Position numbers and translations under genes: made by a program. Below are positions 40,192 through 50,125 of a stretch of 64,000 bases of DNA, piece by piece; position 1 is the stretch's first letter, and each line of letters starts with the position of its first letter. Under the pieces are notes generated by a model. The model made no database searches, had not been told where the DNA came from, and worked only from the letters and a program-made list of their open reading frames with translations. Origin of the DNA: Paraburkholderia sp. D15 (GTDB lineage Bacteria > Pseudomonadota > Gammaproteobacteria > Burkholderiales > Burkholderiaceae); contig NZ_CP110395.1 of the NCBI RefSeq assembly GCF_029910215.1, forward strand, positions 682,001 to 746,000, given 5' to 3'.

Positions 40192-40294
40192 TCCCTGCGT
40201 GACTGGCGATAGAACCGGTTCAAGCAACCGGATTCAAGGTGGAGCAACCCACCGTGAAGCGCGGGGTGCCGTTTTGCCGTTCGCCTGGGCAGCT
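40192..40294 (+). promoter_or_regulatory. ZTP/ZMP riboswitch (pfl motif) upstream of glyA
   Basis: The stretch carries the conserved blocks of the pfl motif: GCGTGACTGGCGAT at the 5' side, the paired GGTGGAGCAACCCACC, the AGCG core and the 3' block TGCCGTTCGCCTGGGCA. A variable hairpin (CCGGTTCAAGCAACCGG) sits where the motif tolerates insertion. It senses the purine intermediate ZMP/ZTP, which builds up when 10-formyl-tetrahydrofolate is short, and typically turns on one-carbon genes such as glyA. About 170 bases of expression platform follow without a T-rich terminator, which suggests control of translation or another mode. Confidence 0.9.
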
Positions 40295-40463
40295 GTGATC
40301 CGCGCGCTTTGATCTGCGCTGACGGTGGCTGTCCTGCCTCGCGTGTGCGGCGACTCTTCATTCGCCACGTCAGGGCTGGCCCAGCCGCCAGCAGCGCTGC
40401 GTACCCTCTACGCAAGATTCGGCGCACGATCCGGTCAACCTGAACACATTCAACGGAATCCGT

Positions 40464-41711
<1,248 letters not shown>

Positions 41712-41717
41712 GCCGCC

Positions 41718-42200
41718 ATGCACTGCCCTTTTTGCCGTCACGCCGATACGCAGGTTGTCGACTCGCGCGTATCCGAAGACGGCGCGACGATTCGCCGGCG
41801 CCGTCGCTGCCCGGCCTGCGACAAACGTTTTACGACGTATGAGCGGGTCGAGCTGGCGTTGCCGTCGGTCGTCAAGAAGGATGGCAGTCGCACCGAATTC
41901 GATCGCCGCAAGATCGTCGCGAGCATGCAACTGGCGCTGCGCAAGCGCCCGGTTGCGGCGGACGCGATCGACGCGGCGGTCGCCCGCATCGAGTATCAAC
42001 TGCTCGGTAGCGGTGAGCGCGAGGTGCGTAGCGAGCGTCTCGGCGAACTCGTCATGAACGAGTTGCGCGCGCTCGATACGATTGCCTACGTTCGTTTTGC
42101 CTCTGTTTATCGGCGCTTTGAAGACGTCTCCGAGTTCGAAGACGTGATCGAAGAGTTTCGCCGCGCGTCTTCTCCTCCCAAGCCTACCCGTAAGCGCTGA
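41718..42200 (+). CDS. nrdR: transcriptional repressor NrdR
   Basis: A 160-residue repressor of ribonucleotide reductase genes. The N-terminal zinc ribbon has CPFC at residues 3-6 and CPAC near 31-34, followed by an ATP-cone domain ([16 protein letters not shown]) that senses ATP/dATP. The 6-base gap makes an operon with glyA very likely. Confidence 0.97.
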   Translation: MHCPFCRHADTQVVDSRVSEDGATIRRRRRCPACDKRFTTYERVELALPSVVKKDGSRTEFDRRKIVASMQLALRKRPVAADAIDAAVARIEYQLLGSGEREVRSERLGELVMNELRALDTIAYVRFASVYRRFEDVSEFEDVIEEFRRASSPPKPTRKR

Positions 42201-42404
42201 TTTCAGGCGCGCATCGCGCCGCGTTCCGGTTTCAGTCTCTCTCAGCGTTGTTTCGCGCATCGTTAGCTCCCGCTTCGTAGTGGATCGGTCGCGTGCATTG
42301 TTGCGCGCCATGGCGTCCTAAAACCACCTGGCCATTCGGCCGATTGTTGACCCGTTCGCGAACCGCTAGATTGGCGGCATTCTTTGCAACGATCAGGATT
42401 CCGG
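42201..42404. other. intergenic region between nrdR and the pilin operon
   Basis: A 204-base gap that must hold the promoter of the minor-pilin operon. A sigma-54-like string is present but has the wrong spacing (see rejected items). No terminator hairpin with T-tail is obvious after nrdR. Confidence 0.3.
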
Positions 42405-42965
42405 ATGAACCAATATGCTGTCCGTAGGCCGACGTGCGCGGGGGTGACGCTCGTCGAAACGCTGGCGGTGATTGCCCTGCTGGCGGTAGTCGCAACGCTG
42501 ACGGTGCCGTCGTTCCTCGCGTGGCACGTGCGGGATCAGGTGGATGCGCGAGCGAAGGCGCTGGCGTCGACGCTCGCGTATGCGCGCAGCGAGGCATTGC
42601 GCCGAGGTATGCGCGTAACCGTTTGCCGGATCGATGCGGCGCGCCGCTGCCTTGCCGCCGGTCAGCCGTGCGCGAATGGTGTCGTCGACTGGTCCTGCGG
42701 CTGGGCGGTCATGGCGGAGCGAAGCGGCACGTTTTCGCTGCTGCGTGCGCATCCGCCACTCAGCGCGGTGAGCATCGGCGGTACACAGACGAATCTGACG
42801 TTCACGCCGCCGGCAGGGCAATTGATCGGCACGTTCCGCAGCTTCGATATCGCGCCGCGCACGCCGACGAGTGCAATGCAGGGCAACGCATGGCATCGGT
42901 GTATCCATATTGCCGCGGGCGGTCGCGTGCGCGTCGTGGAGAACGCTTGCGGAGCCGTGTCATGA
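42405..42965 (+). CDS. minor pilin FimT/GspH-type
   Basis: A 186-residue prepilin. The type III signal is canonical at the cleavage site: CAG then VTLVETLAVIALLAVV, so glycine precedes the cut and glutamate is at mature position five. The C-terminal domain has several cysteines that may form disulphides. AGGATT precedes the ATG at 42405. First gene of a five-gene operon linked by ATGA-type overlaps. Confidence 0.9.
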   Translation: MNQYAVRRPTCAGVTLVETLAVIALLAVVATLTVPSFLAWHVRDQVDARAKALASTLAYARSEALRRGMRVTVCRIDAARRCLAAGQPCANGVVDWSCGWAVMAERSGTFSLLRAHPPLSAVSIGGTQTNLTFTPPAGQLIGTFRSFDIAPRTPTSAMQGNAWHRCIHIAAGGRVRVVENACGAVS

Positions 42966-43408
42966 GAAAGAACTTACGCAGGTTCCGGATGCGTCGCCGA
43001 GATGTCGCGCGTCGTGGTAGCTCGCTGATTGAAGTGATGCTGGCCGTGGGGGTGATGGGAGTGACCGCGTTGGGATTGATTGCCGGCCAGTTATGGACTG
43101 CGCGGGAAGCCCGCGCCATGTCGATGCGCGAGCAGGCGGCGTGGATCGCGGATTCTGTTGCGGAGGCCATGGTCAATCCGTCCGCCGGAGACGCCGCGCT
43201 CAGGCAATGGAGTTCGCGAGCGGCAGCGCTTTTACCGCACGGGAAGGTGTCGGTGGATACGAACGGCGGTGCGTTCGCCGCGCGCGTGACGTGGGCATCC
43301 GTGCGCAACTCGCCGCCTTCCGACAACATCATCGACAAGCCCGAGTCTTGTGGCGCAGTCGACGCACCGGCCGGCTTCTCGTGCGTCGCGTTGGCGTTCG
43401 CGAAATGA
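42962..43408 (+). CDS. minor pilin PilV-type
   Basis: A 148-residue prepilin with a basic leader of about 19 residues and cleavage after RRG (then SSLIEVMLAVGVMGVTAL). The start ATG overlaps the stop of the previous gene by 4 bases. It belongs to the set of minor pilins that prime type IV pilus assembly. Confidence 0.88.
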   Translation: MRKNLRRFRMRRRDVARRGSSLIEVMLAVGVMGVTALGLIAGQLWTAREARAMSMREQAAWIADSVAEAMVNPSAGDAALRQWSSRAAALLPHGKVSVDTNGGAFAARVTWASVRNSPPSDNIIDKPESCGAVDAPAGFSCVALAFAK

Positions 43409-44217
43409 GGCGGCGGCTATTTCTCGCGCCGGGCCACACGCTGCTGGAGTTCGTGATCGCGGTTGCGCTGGGGCTGCTGGTCACGGCTGCTGCCGTTTCG
43501 CTTTACACGGCACAGCGCACCGCGTTCGATCAGGCCAGCGACGCAACGCGGATTCGCGAAGCCGGTTTGACCGCGCTGACGCTGATCGGTCAGCAACTGC
43601 AGATGGCTGGATTCGTGCCGGCGGACGTCGTGCGTTACGACGCGCCCGCGCCATTGTTCGGCTGTTCAGGCGGGCGGCCGACAGGTGCCGATGTCAGCCC
43701 GGGTTGCGAGTCGCTGCCGAGCCGCTCGGATGGTGTTCTGATTCGCTACGTGGGCGACAACATATCGACATGGGCATCCACGGCAGGGCAGGTCACCGAC
43801 TGTCTCGGTCAAGCCGTGACGACCAGCCATGCCGCGCTCGGCGACCGTGGCGTACCGGTCGTGAACCGCTATTTCGCGCGGGTCAGTACCTCCACCGGAG
43901 AGCCGGAGCTCTATTGCGAGGGCAACGGCAAGGCGGGATCGGCACAGCCGCTGGTCGAGGGTGTCGAACGTGTGCGGCTCAGGTACTGGCTGGCGGATCG
44001 CGCGGACGCGATCGAGGCATCGGCGGTGACGGCGGGTCAATGGAGCAGCGTCGTCGCGGTGGATCTTTGCGTGCTGGTGCGGGGCGCGGCGCGTGCGCAG
44101 CATGGGCGATACGTCGATTGCGACGGCGTCAGCGCTCTCGTTCCCGATGGCCGCGCGCGGCAGGCCTTCTGGCGGCGAGTGGCGATACGCAATTCGGTGT
44201 CGGGGGTGTCGCTGTGA
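43405..44217 (+). CDS. minor pilin PilW-type
   Basis: A 270-residue prepilin with leader ending in APG and mature start HTLLEFVIAVALGLLV. The large globular part includes FGCSGG and several cysteines, as in PilW. Overlaps the PilV-type and PilX-type genes by 4 bases each. Confidence 0.88.
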   Translation: MRRRLFLAPGHTLLEFVIAVALGLLVTAAAVSLYTAQRTAFDQASDATRIREAGLTALTLIGQQLQMAGFVPADVVRYDAPAPLFGCSGGRPTGADVSPGCESLPSRSDGVLIRYVGDNISTWASTAGQVTDCLGQAVTTSHAALGDRGVPVVNRYFARVSTSTGEPELYCEGNGKAGSAQPLVEGVERVRLRYWLADRADAIEASAVTAGQWSSVVAVDLCVLVRGAARAQHGRYVDCDGVSALVPDGRARQAFWRRVAIRNSVSGVSL

Positions 44218-44882
44218 TCGCGCGTCGAACGGGGGCAAGCGTGGGCCTTACCGCCGCAGACGCGGTGAGTCGCCATGCCAGGCGAGGTGAACGGTGTTGC
44301 GAGCGCTGGTGTTTTATCAGTGGGCCGCATGATGGGCGGAAGCGCTTTCGCTGGAAGCATCGCGGCACAGTCCTTCCCATCGTGTTGCTGATTGCCGCGC
44401 TGATGCTGGCGACATCCGCGGCATGGTTCGAAAGCTCGCTCGCCGCAGCGCGTGGCGCTGGCAACGTTCGTGACTATCTGCAAGCGTTTCACGCTGCGGA
44501 TTCGGCGCTGACGTCATGTGCGCGCGCAGTCGTTGCGACGGCCGCAGTCGAAGACGCAGATTCACATGACGGTGTAATCGGTGCAGGTTCGACACCCGCA
44601 ACACCCGCAACACCCGCAGAACCAACGCAATGGAAACTTCAGACCGCGTTCGAAGCCGCCGCCATCACACCCGTTTCGCAATGGCCCGGTTCGCTGCGTC
44701 CACCGCAGTGTCTGATCGAAGCATGGCGCCTGGCCACCCGCCCGGATGCGCGTGCATATCTCGTGACGGCGCGAGGATTTGGGCGAAACAACGACGCACA
44801 GGTCTGGTTGCAAACGGAGCTTGTGTTCGACAACCAAAAAATCGAGCGTCACTGGCGACGTATCGTCGCGAGGCCGTTTTGA
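44214..44882 (+). CDS. minor pilin PilX-type
   Basis: A 222-residue protein with an unusually long leader of about 50 residues ending in KHRG, then TVLPIVLLIAALMLATSAAW. Glutamate at mature position five is absent, as in PilX/GspK tip pilins. A proline/threonine/alanine spacer (TPATPATPAEPT) lies near residue 130. The start is GTG, overlapping the PilW-type stop. Confidence 0.82.
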   Translation: MIARRTGASVGLTAADAVSRHARRGERCCERWCFISGPHDGRKRFRWKHRGTVLPIVLLIAALMLATSAAWFESSLAAARGAGNVRDYLQAFHAADSALTSCARAVVATAAVEDADSHDGVIGAGSTPATPATPAEPTQWKLQTAFEAAAITPVSQWPGSLRPPQCLIEAWRLATRPDARAYLVTARGFGRNNDAQVWLQTELVFDNQKIERHWRRIVARPF

Positions 44883-44892
44883 AGGGAGGGAT

Positions 44893-45333
44893 ATGACACG
44901 TACGCGTCGATCCGCATTCACGTTGCTGGAACTGGTGATCGTGCTGGCGATTGCCGCTACGCTGGCCTCGTTCGCCGTGCCGTCTTACCGCAATCACATT
45001 GCCCGCACGCATCGAATCGATGCCGCATCGGCGCTATTCCGGGCGGCGCAATTTGTCGAAGGCGTGACGAGCGGCGAGGTATCGAGCCTGCCAGCTGGGA
45101 TGGATCAGGCACCGCAGTCCGGCACGCCGGTCTACCGCCTGCGCATGCTCGCGGCGAACGATACCAACGGCGGCTATTCTCTGGAAGCCACCCCGGTCGA
45201 TTCCGGACCGATGTACGACGATCGCTGCGGCATCTTCACGCTGGACGCGACGGGACAGCGAGGCAATAGAAGCGGGAGTGGTGGCGGCAGCGAACCAACG
45301 CCGCCCATAGGCGAATGCTGGAACACAAGCTAA
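44893..45333 (+). CDS. minor pilin PilE-type
   Basis: A 146-residue prepilin with short leader and mature start FTLLELVIVLAIAATL. The residue before the cut is alanine (RRSA) where glycine is nearly universal. Two cysteines near the C-terminus (DDRCGIF and GECWNTS) can form the usual disulphide loop, and a GSGGGS stretch lies between. GGGAGGG precedes the ATG. Last gene of the operon; no pilY1 follows. Confidence 0.87.
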   Translation: MTRTRRSAFTLLELVIVLAIAATLASFAVPSYRNHIARTHRIDAASALFRAAQFVEGVTSGEVSSLPAGMDQAPQSGTPVYRLRMLAANDTNGGYSLEATPVDSGPMYDDRCGIFTLDATGQRGNRSGSGGGSEPTPPIGECWNTS

Positions 45334-45410
45334 AGCATCGCTGGAACTTGGAACGTCAGCAGAGACGAGAGGAACGGGGGGAGGCAGGGAAAACGGCAAC
45401 ACAAATTCCG

Positions 45411-45890
45411 TCAATTCGAATTAACGTTCTGCTCATCGCCTGCATTCGAATTAGCCGCCGAATCCCGCTTCATCTGCTGCCAGATTCGAAACGCTTCCCA
45501 CCCGGCGAGGGCAAGGCTGCCCCACTTGAGCGCAGGTTTTGCACCGGCAGCGATCGTCGCGCGCAATGGCTTCGCGAGGACCATCGAAGCGATGGAACTG
45601 ATCAGCGGGTATTCCTTGAGCAGCGCGCCGATGGTCCCCGCGTTCAGCATGCCGCCCTTCGCACCGCGCCCGACGCGCATGCCGCCAAAACCCGGCACAA
45701 GAAATTTGAGCCAGCTGAAGTGTGTGACCGCTTGCCGCAGTTCGATGGTCGCCTGAGCGAGTTCCATCCGCTCGACGTCCGCGCGCACCAGCAGCAATTC
45801 CTTGCGCAATGCCCGCAAATGCGGCGCGCTCAGATCTTTCGCGTGATGGCGCTTGTTACGGAAAGCGGTATCGGAGTGGATCTGGCTCAT
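45411..45890 (-). CDS. DUF3318-like hypothetical protein
   Basis: A 159-residue protein with a helical, charged N-terminal half (LRALRKELLLVRADVERMELAQATIELRQAV) and two weakly hydrophobic segments in the second half. It follows the holin-like and DUF883 genes on the same strand, a grouping typical of Burkholderia. I recall the family as DUF3318 but did not verify. Function unknown, perhaps membrane stress. Confidence 0.72.
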   Translation of the reverse strand: MSQIHSDTAFRNKRHHAKDLSAPHLRALRKELLLVRADVERMELAQATIELRQAVTHFSWLKFLVPGFGGMRVGRGAKGGMLNAGTIGALLKEYPLISSIASMVLAKPLRATIAAGAKPALKWGSLALAGWEAFRIWQQMKRDSAANSNAGDEQNVNSN

Positions 45891-45969
45891 GGCGTGTCGG
45901 GGTGCGTTGGGCGTTGAGCGCGTCGAAGACGGCTGTGACGGTGGGTGACGGGATCGGCGAACTCGAGTG

Positions 45970-46356
45970 TCACGGTTTGCGAAACACGTCGCGGTCCTTT
46001 TCGAATTCGGCGATGGTCGCTTCGAACACCATGGGCGCATTGCGCAAACCGCTGCGCGCTTTCAGCGCACAGGCGAGGCCCGCAATCGCATAGACGGCGG
46101 TAATGCCGGCGAGCGCCTGCCAACGGTAGGTGTCCCAGAACGCGATCGCGATCAACGCCGTCAGCGCGATCAGCGCCATGGTGGCGAGCATCATGGCGGC
46201 GAGGCCGAGAAACAGCACGGCGAGCAGACGGTCTTTTTCCTCGGCGAGTTCAATGCCGATCAGTTCCAGCCGCGTCTGCAGGATGGCAAACACGGAGCCG
46301 AAAATGCGGCGCAACGGGCTATGTTCTCCGCGCTGCGATTGTGTTTCGATCGTCAT
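45970..46356 (-). CDS. YqjE-type holin-superfamily membrane protein
   Basis: The 128-residue protein has two adjacent membrane helices (LLAVLFLGLAAMMLATMALI and WQALAGITAVYAIAGL) after an amphipathic helix (AILQTRLELIGIELAEEKDR), as in the YqjE/phage holin III-like family. It lies between the DUF883 and DUF3318-like genes. It is not evidence of a prophage. Confidence 0.82.
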   Translation of the reverse strand: MTIETQSQRGEHSPLRRIFGSVFAILQTRLELIGIELAEEKDRLLAVLFLGLAAMMLATMALIALTALIAIAFWDTYRWQALAGITAVYAIAGLACALKARSGLRNAPMVFEATIAEFEKDRDVFRKP

Positions 46357-46525
46357 GGCTGTGGGCGTTGCGCGTGATGACTTCCCCGGCGCGCGTGCGG
46401 GCTGGCGGAAGCCGACCGGCCGGACTTGCGCCGGTCAATTCGAATCGCCGGCGCGCCGAATCGGGCATGCACGTGACATGCTTCGATCCGATGCGACGCC
46501 AGCCTGATGCTTACGTAATACCCGC

Positions 46526-46828
46526 TTACTTGCGGTTGATCAGCAAGCCCAGCAGCACGCCCGCGCCCGCGGCGATGCCGATGGATGCCCACGGATGCTC
46601 ATGCACGTAGTCGTCGGTAGCGCGAGCGGCCTTCTTGCCTTTCTCGACCACCACGACCTGCACGTCAGCCGCTTTTTCCTTGGCCTGCTTCAGGCGCGTG
46701 AGCGCCGTTTCACGCAGTTCCGAAGCGCGCTCGCCCGTGGCGCTCGCGGCCTGTTTCAGCAGATCTTCAGCGTCCGCGAGGACGGTTTTGATATCCGACA
46801 TCAATCTCTCCTTGTTGACTTCCGACAT
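46526..46828 (-). CDS. DUF883 protein (YqjD/ElaB-like)
   Basis: A 100-residue protein: long charged helix, then the C-terminal membrane anchor ASIGIAAGAGVLLGLLINRK. YqjD relatives bind ribosomes and sit in the inner membrane in stationary phase. GGGGAG lies eight bases before the ATG. First gene of the leftward three-gene group. Confidence 0.88.
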   Translation of the reverse strand: MSEVNKERLMSDIKTVLADAEDLLKQAASATGERASELRETALTRLKQAKEKAADVQVVVVEKGKKAARATDDYVHEHPWASIGIAAGAGVLLGLLINRK

Positions 46829-47187
46829 TGACAGCTCCCCTTCGTCTCACGCCACGCGTGAATCGTAACCAAAGAAACGGTCGCTGGCGAGCGCAGTGCC
46901 CGGTACGTTCGAAGCGAACGCACGAACCGTTCCCGGCTGAGGCGAAGCCATGAAAACGCTACCACCCGCAAGACATGCAGGAAAGTTTGCCTACGATGGA
47001 GTTGATCTGTCCCGCAAAGTTTCCACTAAAACGGTGAAAATTACAAAAACGCATAAAGTAGTGACGCGATGTTTGTTCGCCGAGCACGTCGCGTCCCGTA
47101 TGCTTTAAATTTGCGGGGTCGCGGGCATGAGCTCGCGCGGACTGTCCGAACCGAACATCGAAACCGAACACCTAAAGGAGATGCATC
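46829..47187. other. divergent intergenic region DUF883/peroxiredoxin
   Basis: About 360 bases without a gene. A perfect inverted repeat CGTTCGAAGCGAACG lies at 46906-46920. The segment 47020-47080 is AT-rich. It must carry promoters for both neighbours; I cannot place a sure -10/-35 pair or an OxyR site. Confidence 0.4.
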
Positions 47188-47826
47188 ATGAGTCTACGTC
47201 TTGGCGATATCGCACCGGATTTCGAGCAGGAGTCGAGTGTAGGTCGCATCAAGTTCCACGACTGGCTGGGCGATAGCTGGGGCGTGCTGTTCTCGCACCC
47301 GGCGGACTTCACGCCGGTCTGCACGACCGAACTCGGACTCACCGCCAAGCTGGCCGACGAATTCGACAAGCGCAACGTGAAGACCATCGCGTTGTCGGTC
47401 GACAGCGCCGAGTCGCACAAGGAATGGATCAAGGACATCAACGAGACGCAGGCCGCCAACGTCGGCTTTCCGATTCTCGCCGACGGCGATCGCAAAGTCG
47501 CCGAACTGTACGACATGATTCATCCGAACGCGAATGAGACGCTGACGGTGCGCTCGCTGTTCGTGATCGACCCGAAGAAGAAGGTGCGGCTGATCATCAC
47601 GTATCCGGCGAGTACGGGCCGTAACTTCGACGAAGTGCTGCGCGTGATCGACTCGCTGCAGCTCACCGACAACCATTCGGTGGCGACGCCGGGCAACTGG
47701 AAGCAGGGTGATGACGTGGTGATCGTTCCGTCGCTGAAGGACGAGGAAGTCATCAAGCAGAAGTTCCCGAAGGGCTACAAGGCACTGCGTCCGTATCTGC
47801 GCATGACGCCGCAGCCGAACAAGTAA
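47188..47826 (+). CDS. 1-Cys peroxiredoxin (Prx6 type)
   Basis: A 212-residue peroxidase with the active-site motif SHPADFTPVCTTE near residue 34-46 and the long C-terminal Prx6 extension (YLRMTPQPNK at the end). It reduces hydrogen peroxide and organic hydroperoxides. AAAGGAGAT is a strong ribosome site. A strong terminator follows. Confidence 0.95.
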   Translation: MSLRLGDIAPDFEQESSVGRIKFHDWLGDSWGVLFSHPADFTPVCTTELGLTAKLADEFDKRNVKTIALSVDSAESHKEWIKDINETQAANVGFPILADGDRKVAELYDMIHPNANETLTVRSLFVIDPKKKVRLIITYPASTGRNFDEVLRVIDSLQLTDNHSVATPGNWKQGDDVVIVPSLKDEEVIKQKFPKGYKALRPYLRMTPQPNK

Positions 47827-47905
47827 GCGCGGCATGACGCGGATCGCAAGTCGATCGGGTCAGTCAACGCTTCGCTAGCGCTTTCGAAACCAGGCGCCCA
47901 ACAAC

Positions 47906-47944
47906 AGAGGGCCGGTTCTCGCAGGAGAACCGGCCCTCTGTTTT
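47906..47944 (+). terminator. terminator of the peroxiredoxin gene
   Basis: A perfect 15-base-pair stem (AGAGGGCCGGTTCTC) with loop GCAG is followed by GTTTTATT. Confidence 0.92.
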
Positions 47945-47992
47945 ATTCAAAGCCGTTGCAATTCAAAGCCGCCGCGGATCAGAACCCGCGCC

Positions 47993-49183
47993 TCAAAAGA
48001 ACGCCTGAATCCCCGTCTGCGCGCGCCCCAGAATCAGCGCGTGAATATCGTGCGTGCCTTCATAGGTATTCACCACTTCCAGATTCACCAGATGCCGCGC
48101 GATGCCGAATTCGTCCGAAATGCCGTTGCCACCCAGCATGTCGCGCGCGAGCCGCGCGATGTCCAGCGCCTTGCCGCACGAATTGCGCTTCATGATCGAC
48201 GTGATCTCGACCGCCGCGGTGCCTTCGTCCTTCATGCGGCCAAGACGCAGCACGCCTTGCAGGCCGAGCGTGATTTCCGTTTGCATGTCGGCAAGCTTCT
48301 TTTGAATCAGCTGGTTGGCGGCAAGCGGCCGGCCGAACTGCTTGCGATCGAGCACATACTGACGCGCCGTGTGCCAGCACGCTTCGGCCGCGCCGAGCGC
48401 GCCCCACGCAATGCCGTAGCGCGCTGAATTCAGGCAGGTGAACGGACCGCGCAGCCCGCTGACTTCAGGGAAGCGGTTTTCTTCCGGCACGAACACTTCG
48501 TCCATCACGACTTCGCCGGTGATCGACGCGCGCAAGCCGACCTTGCTGTGAATGGTCGGCGCCGACAACCCCTTCCAGCCTTTTTCGAGGATAAAGCCGC
48601 GAATCGCGTCCTTGCCGTTTTCCTCGAGCTTCGCCCACACGACGAACACGTCGGCGATCGGCGAATTGGTGATCCACATTTTTGCGCCCGACAGCGAGTA
48701 GCCGCCGTCGACCTTCTTCGCGCGCGTCACCATGCTGCCCGGGTCCGAACCGTGGTTCGGTTCGGTCAGGCCGAAGCAGCCGATCCACTCGCCGCTCGCG
48801 AGCTTCGGCAGGTATTTGCGTTTCTGCGCCTCGGAGCCGAATGCGTGGATCGGCACCATCACCAGCGACGACTGCACGGACATCATCGAGCGGTAACCGG
48901 AATCGACGCGCTCGACCTCGCGCGCAATCAGCCCATAGGCGACGTAGTTCAGGCCAGGACCGCCGTACTCCTCCGGAATGGTCGGGCCGAGCAGCCCGAG
49001 TTCGCCCATTTCGCGAAAGATCTCGATGTCGGTCTTCTCATGGCGGAAAGCTTCGAGCACGCGCGGCTGCAGCTTGTCCTGCGCGTAGGCCGCGGCGGCG
49101 TCGCGCACCATGCGCTCGTCTTCGGTGAGCTGCTGATCGAGCAACAGCGGATCTTCCCAGTGAAACTGCGCGGCCTCGGCCAT
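47993..49183 (-). CDS. gcdH: glutaryl-CoA dehydrogenase
   Basis: The 396-residue flavoprotein oxidises and decarboxylates glutaryl-CoA to crotonyl-CoA in lysine and tryptophan breakdown. It has the acyl-CoA dehydrogenase signatures [16 protein letters not shown] and the catalytic glutamate in [20 protein letters not shown], which with the arginine in [16 protein letters not shown] context resembles GcdH more than other members. It diverges from an IclR regulator. Confidence 0.92.
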   Translation of the reverse strand: MAEAAQFHWEDPLLLDQQLTEDERMVRDAAAAYAQDKLQPRVLEAFRHEKTDIEIFREMGELGLLGPTIPEEYGGPGLNYVAYGLIAREVERVDSGYRSMMSVQSSLVMVPIHAFGSEAQKRKYLPKLASGEWIGCFGLTEPNHGSDPGSMVTRAKKVDGGYSLSGAKMWITNSPIADVFVVWAKLEENGKDAIRGFILEKGWKGLSAPTIHSKVGLRASITGEVVMDEVFVPEENRFPEVSGLRGPFTCLNSARYGIAWGALGAAEACWHTARQYVLDRKQFGRPLAANQLIQKKLADMQTEITLGLQGVLRLGRMKDEGTAAVEITSIMKRNSCGKALDIARLARDMLGGNGISDEFGIARHLVNLEVVNTYEGTHDIHALILGRAQTGIQAFF

Positions 49184-49243
49184 GATCTATCTCCTGATTC
49201 CTGACTTCATGCTGGACTGAAACGGGGTTATGCTTGACTTGAG

Positions 49244-49270
49244 TTCCGCTATGCGAAACAATGTTTTGCA
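49244..49270. promoter_or_regulatory. overlapping palindromes, candidate IclR operator
   Basis: TTCCGCTATGCGAAA (49244-49258) and TGCGAAACAATGTTTTGCA (49252-49270) are near-perfect palindromes that share the half-site GCGAAA. They lie between the divergent gcdH and IclR-type genes, so one protein dimer could control both. Confidence 0.55.
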
Positions 49271-49294
49271 AATCACGATCGAGTGTATCACCCC

Positions 49295-50083
49295 ATGGCG
49301 CCTCAATCTACTCCGGCTGACCCGCTCGACGAGCGCAAATTCGTCGTCGCCCTGGCGCGCGGGCTGGATCTGCTGCGCGCGTTCAAACCGGGTGAAACCA
49401 TGCTGGGCAATCGCGATTTCGTCGAACGCACGGGTTTGCCGAAGGCGACGGTCAACCGTCTCGCCTACACGTTGACGGTGCTCGGCTATCTGCGGCTCGA
49501 CGAAACGCTGGGTAAGTACGCGCTGGATGCCGGCGTGCTGTCGCTCGGTTTCGCGCTGCTGTCGGGCACCGACACACTGGAGCTCGCGCGGCCGCACATG
49601 CGCACTTTCGCGCGCGAGGTCGGCGCGGCGGTGTCGCTCGGTTGCCGCGATGGGCTCGACATGATCTATCTGGAGACGATCCGCAGTGAAACCGCGCTGA
49701 CGCTCGGCCTCGCCTCGGGCTCGAAACTCTCGATGCTGACGAGTTCGATGGGCCGCGCGTATCTCGCGGTGCAGCCCGTCGACGTGCGCGCCGCGTTGCT
49801 GGCCGAACTCACGAAAGCGGCCGGCCCCGAGGAAGGTGCGGCGCTCGCCGCCGATGCCGAAAAGGAAATCGCCGCCTTCGCCGACGAGCGCTGCTGCTAT
49901 TCGTTTCGCGCGTGGCACGACGACGTGAACGCGGTCGCGGTGCCGTTTCGCGAGCCGCGCGAGGGCCGCTGGCTCGTGCTGAGTTGCAGCGGGCCGGCGT
50001 CGTCGATGGGAGAAGAGGTGTTTCGCGAGAGCGTGGGGCCGCGATTGAAGGCACTCGCGCGGCGTCTGGGCGATACGGGCTGA
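49295..50083 (+). CDS. IclR-family transcriptional regulator
   Basis: A 262-residue regulator: N-terminal winged helix (FVERTGLPKATVNRLAYTL, residues about 43-61) and an IclR effector domain (VSLGCRDGLDMIYLETIRSE). The ATG at 49295 is preferred; a GTG at 49283 is in frame. It is divergent from gcdH, so glutarate or a related acid is a likely signal, by context only. Confidence 0.92.
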   Translation: MAPQSTPADPLDERKFVVALARGLDLLRAFKPGETMLGNRDFVERTGLPKATVNRLAYTLTVLGYLRLDETLGKYALDAGVLSLGFALLSGTDTLELARPHMRTFAREVGAAVSLGCRDGLDMIYLETIRSETALTLGLASGSKLSMLTSSMGRAYLAVQPVDVRAALLAELTKAAGPEEGAALAADAEKEIAAFADERCCYSFRAWHDDVNAVAVPFREPREGRWLVLSCSGPASSMGEEVFRESVGPRLKALARRLGDTG

Positions 50084-50125
50084 AGCGCCGCCGTCATCAG
50101 CGCAGTTCCAACCGCAGCGCCAGCC

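Noticed and set aside
42371..42388. Sigma-54-like string TTGGCGGCATTCTTTGCA before the minor pilins
   Set aside because: GG and GC are one base too far apart for a functional -24/-12 element.
45970..46356. Holin as sign of a prophage
   Set aside because: It is a YqjE-type housekeeping membrane protein beside DUF883, with no phage genes around.
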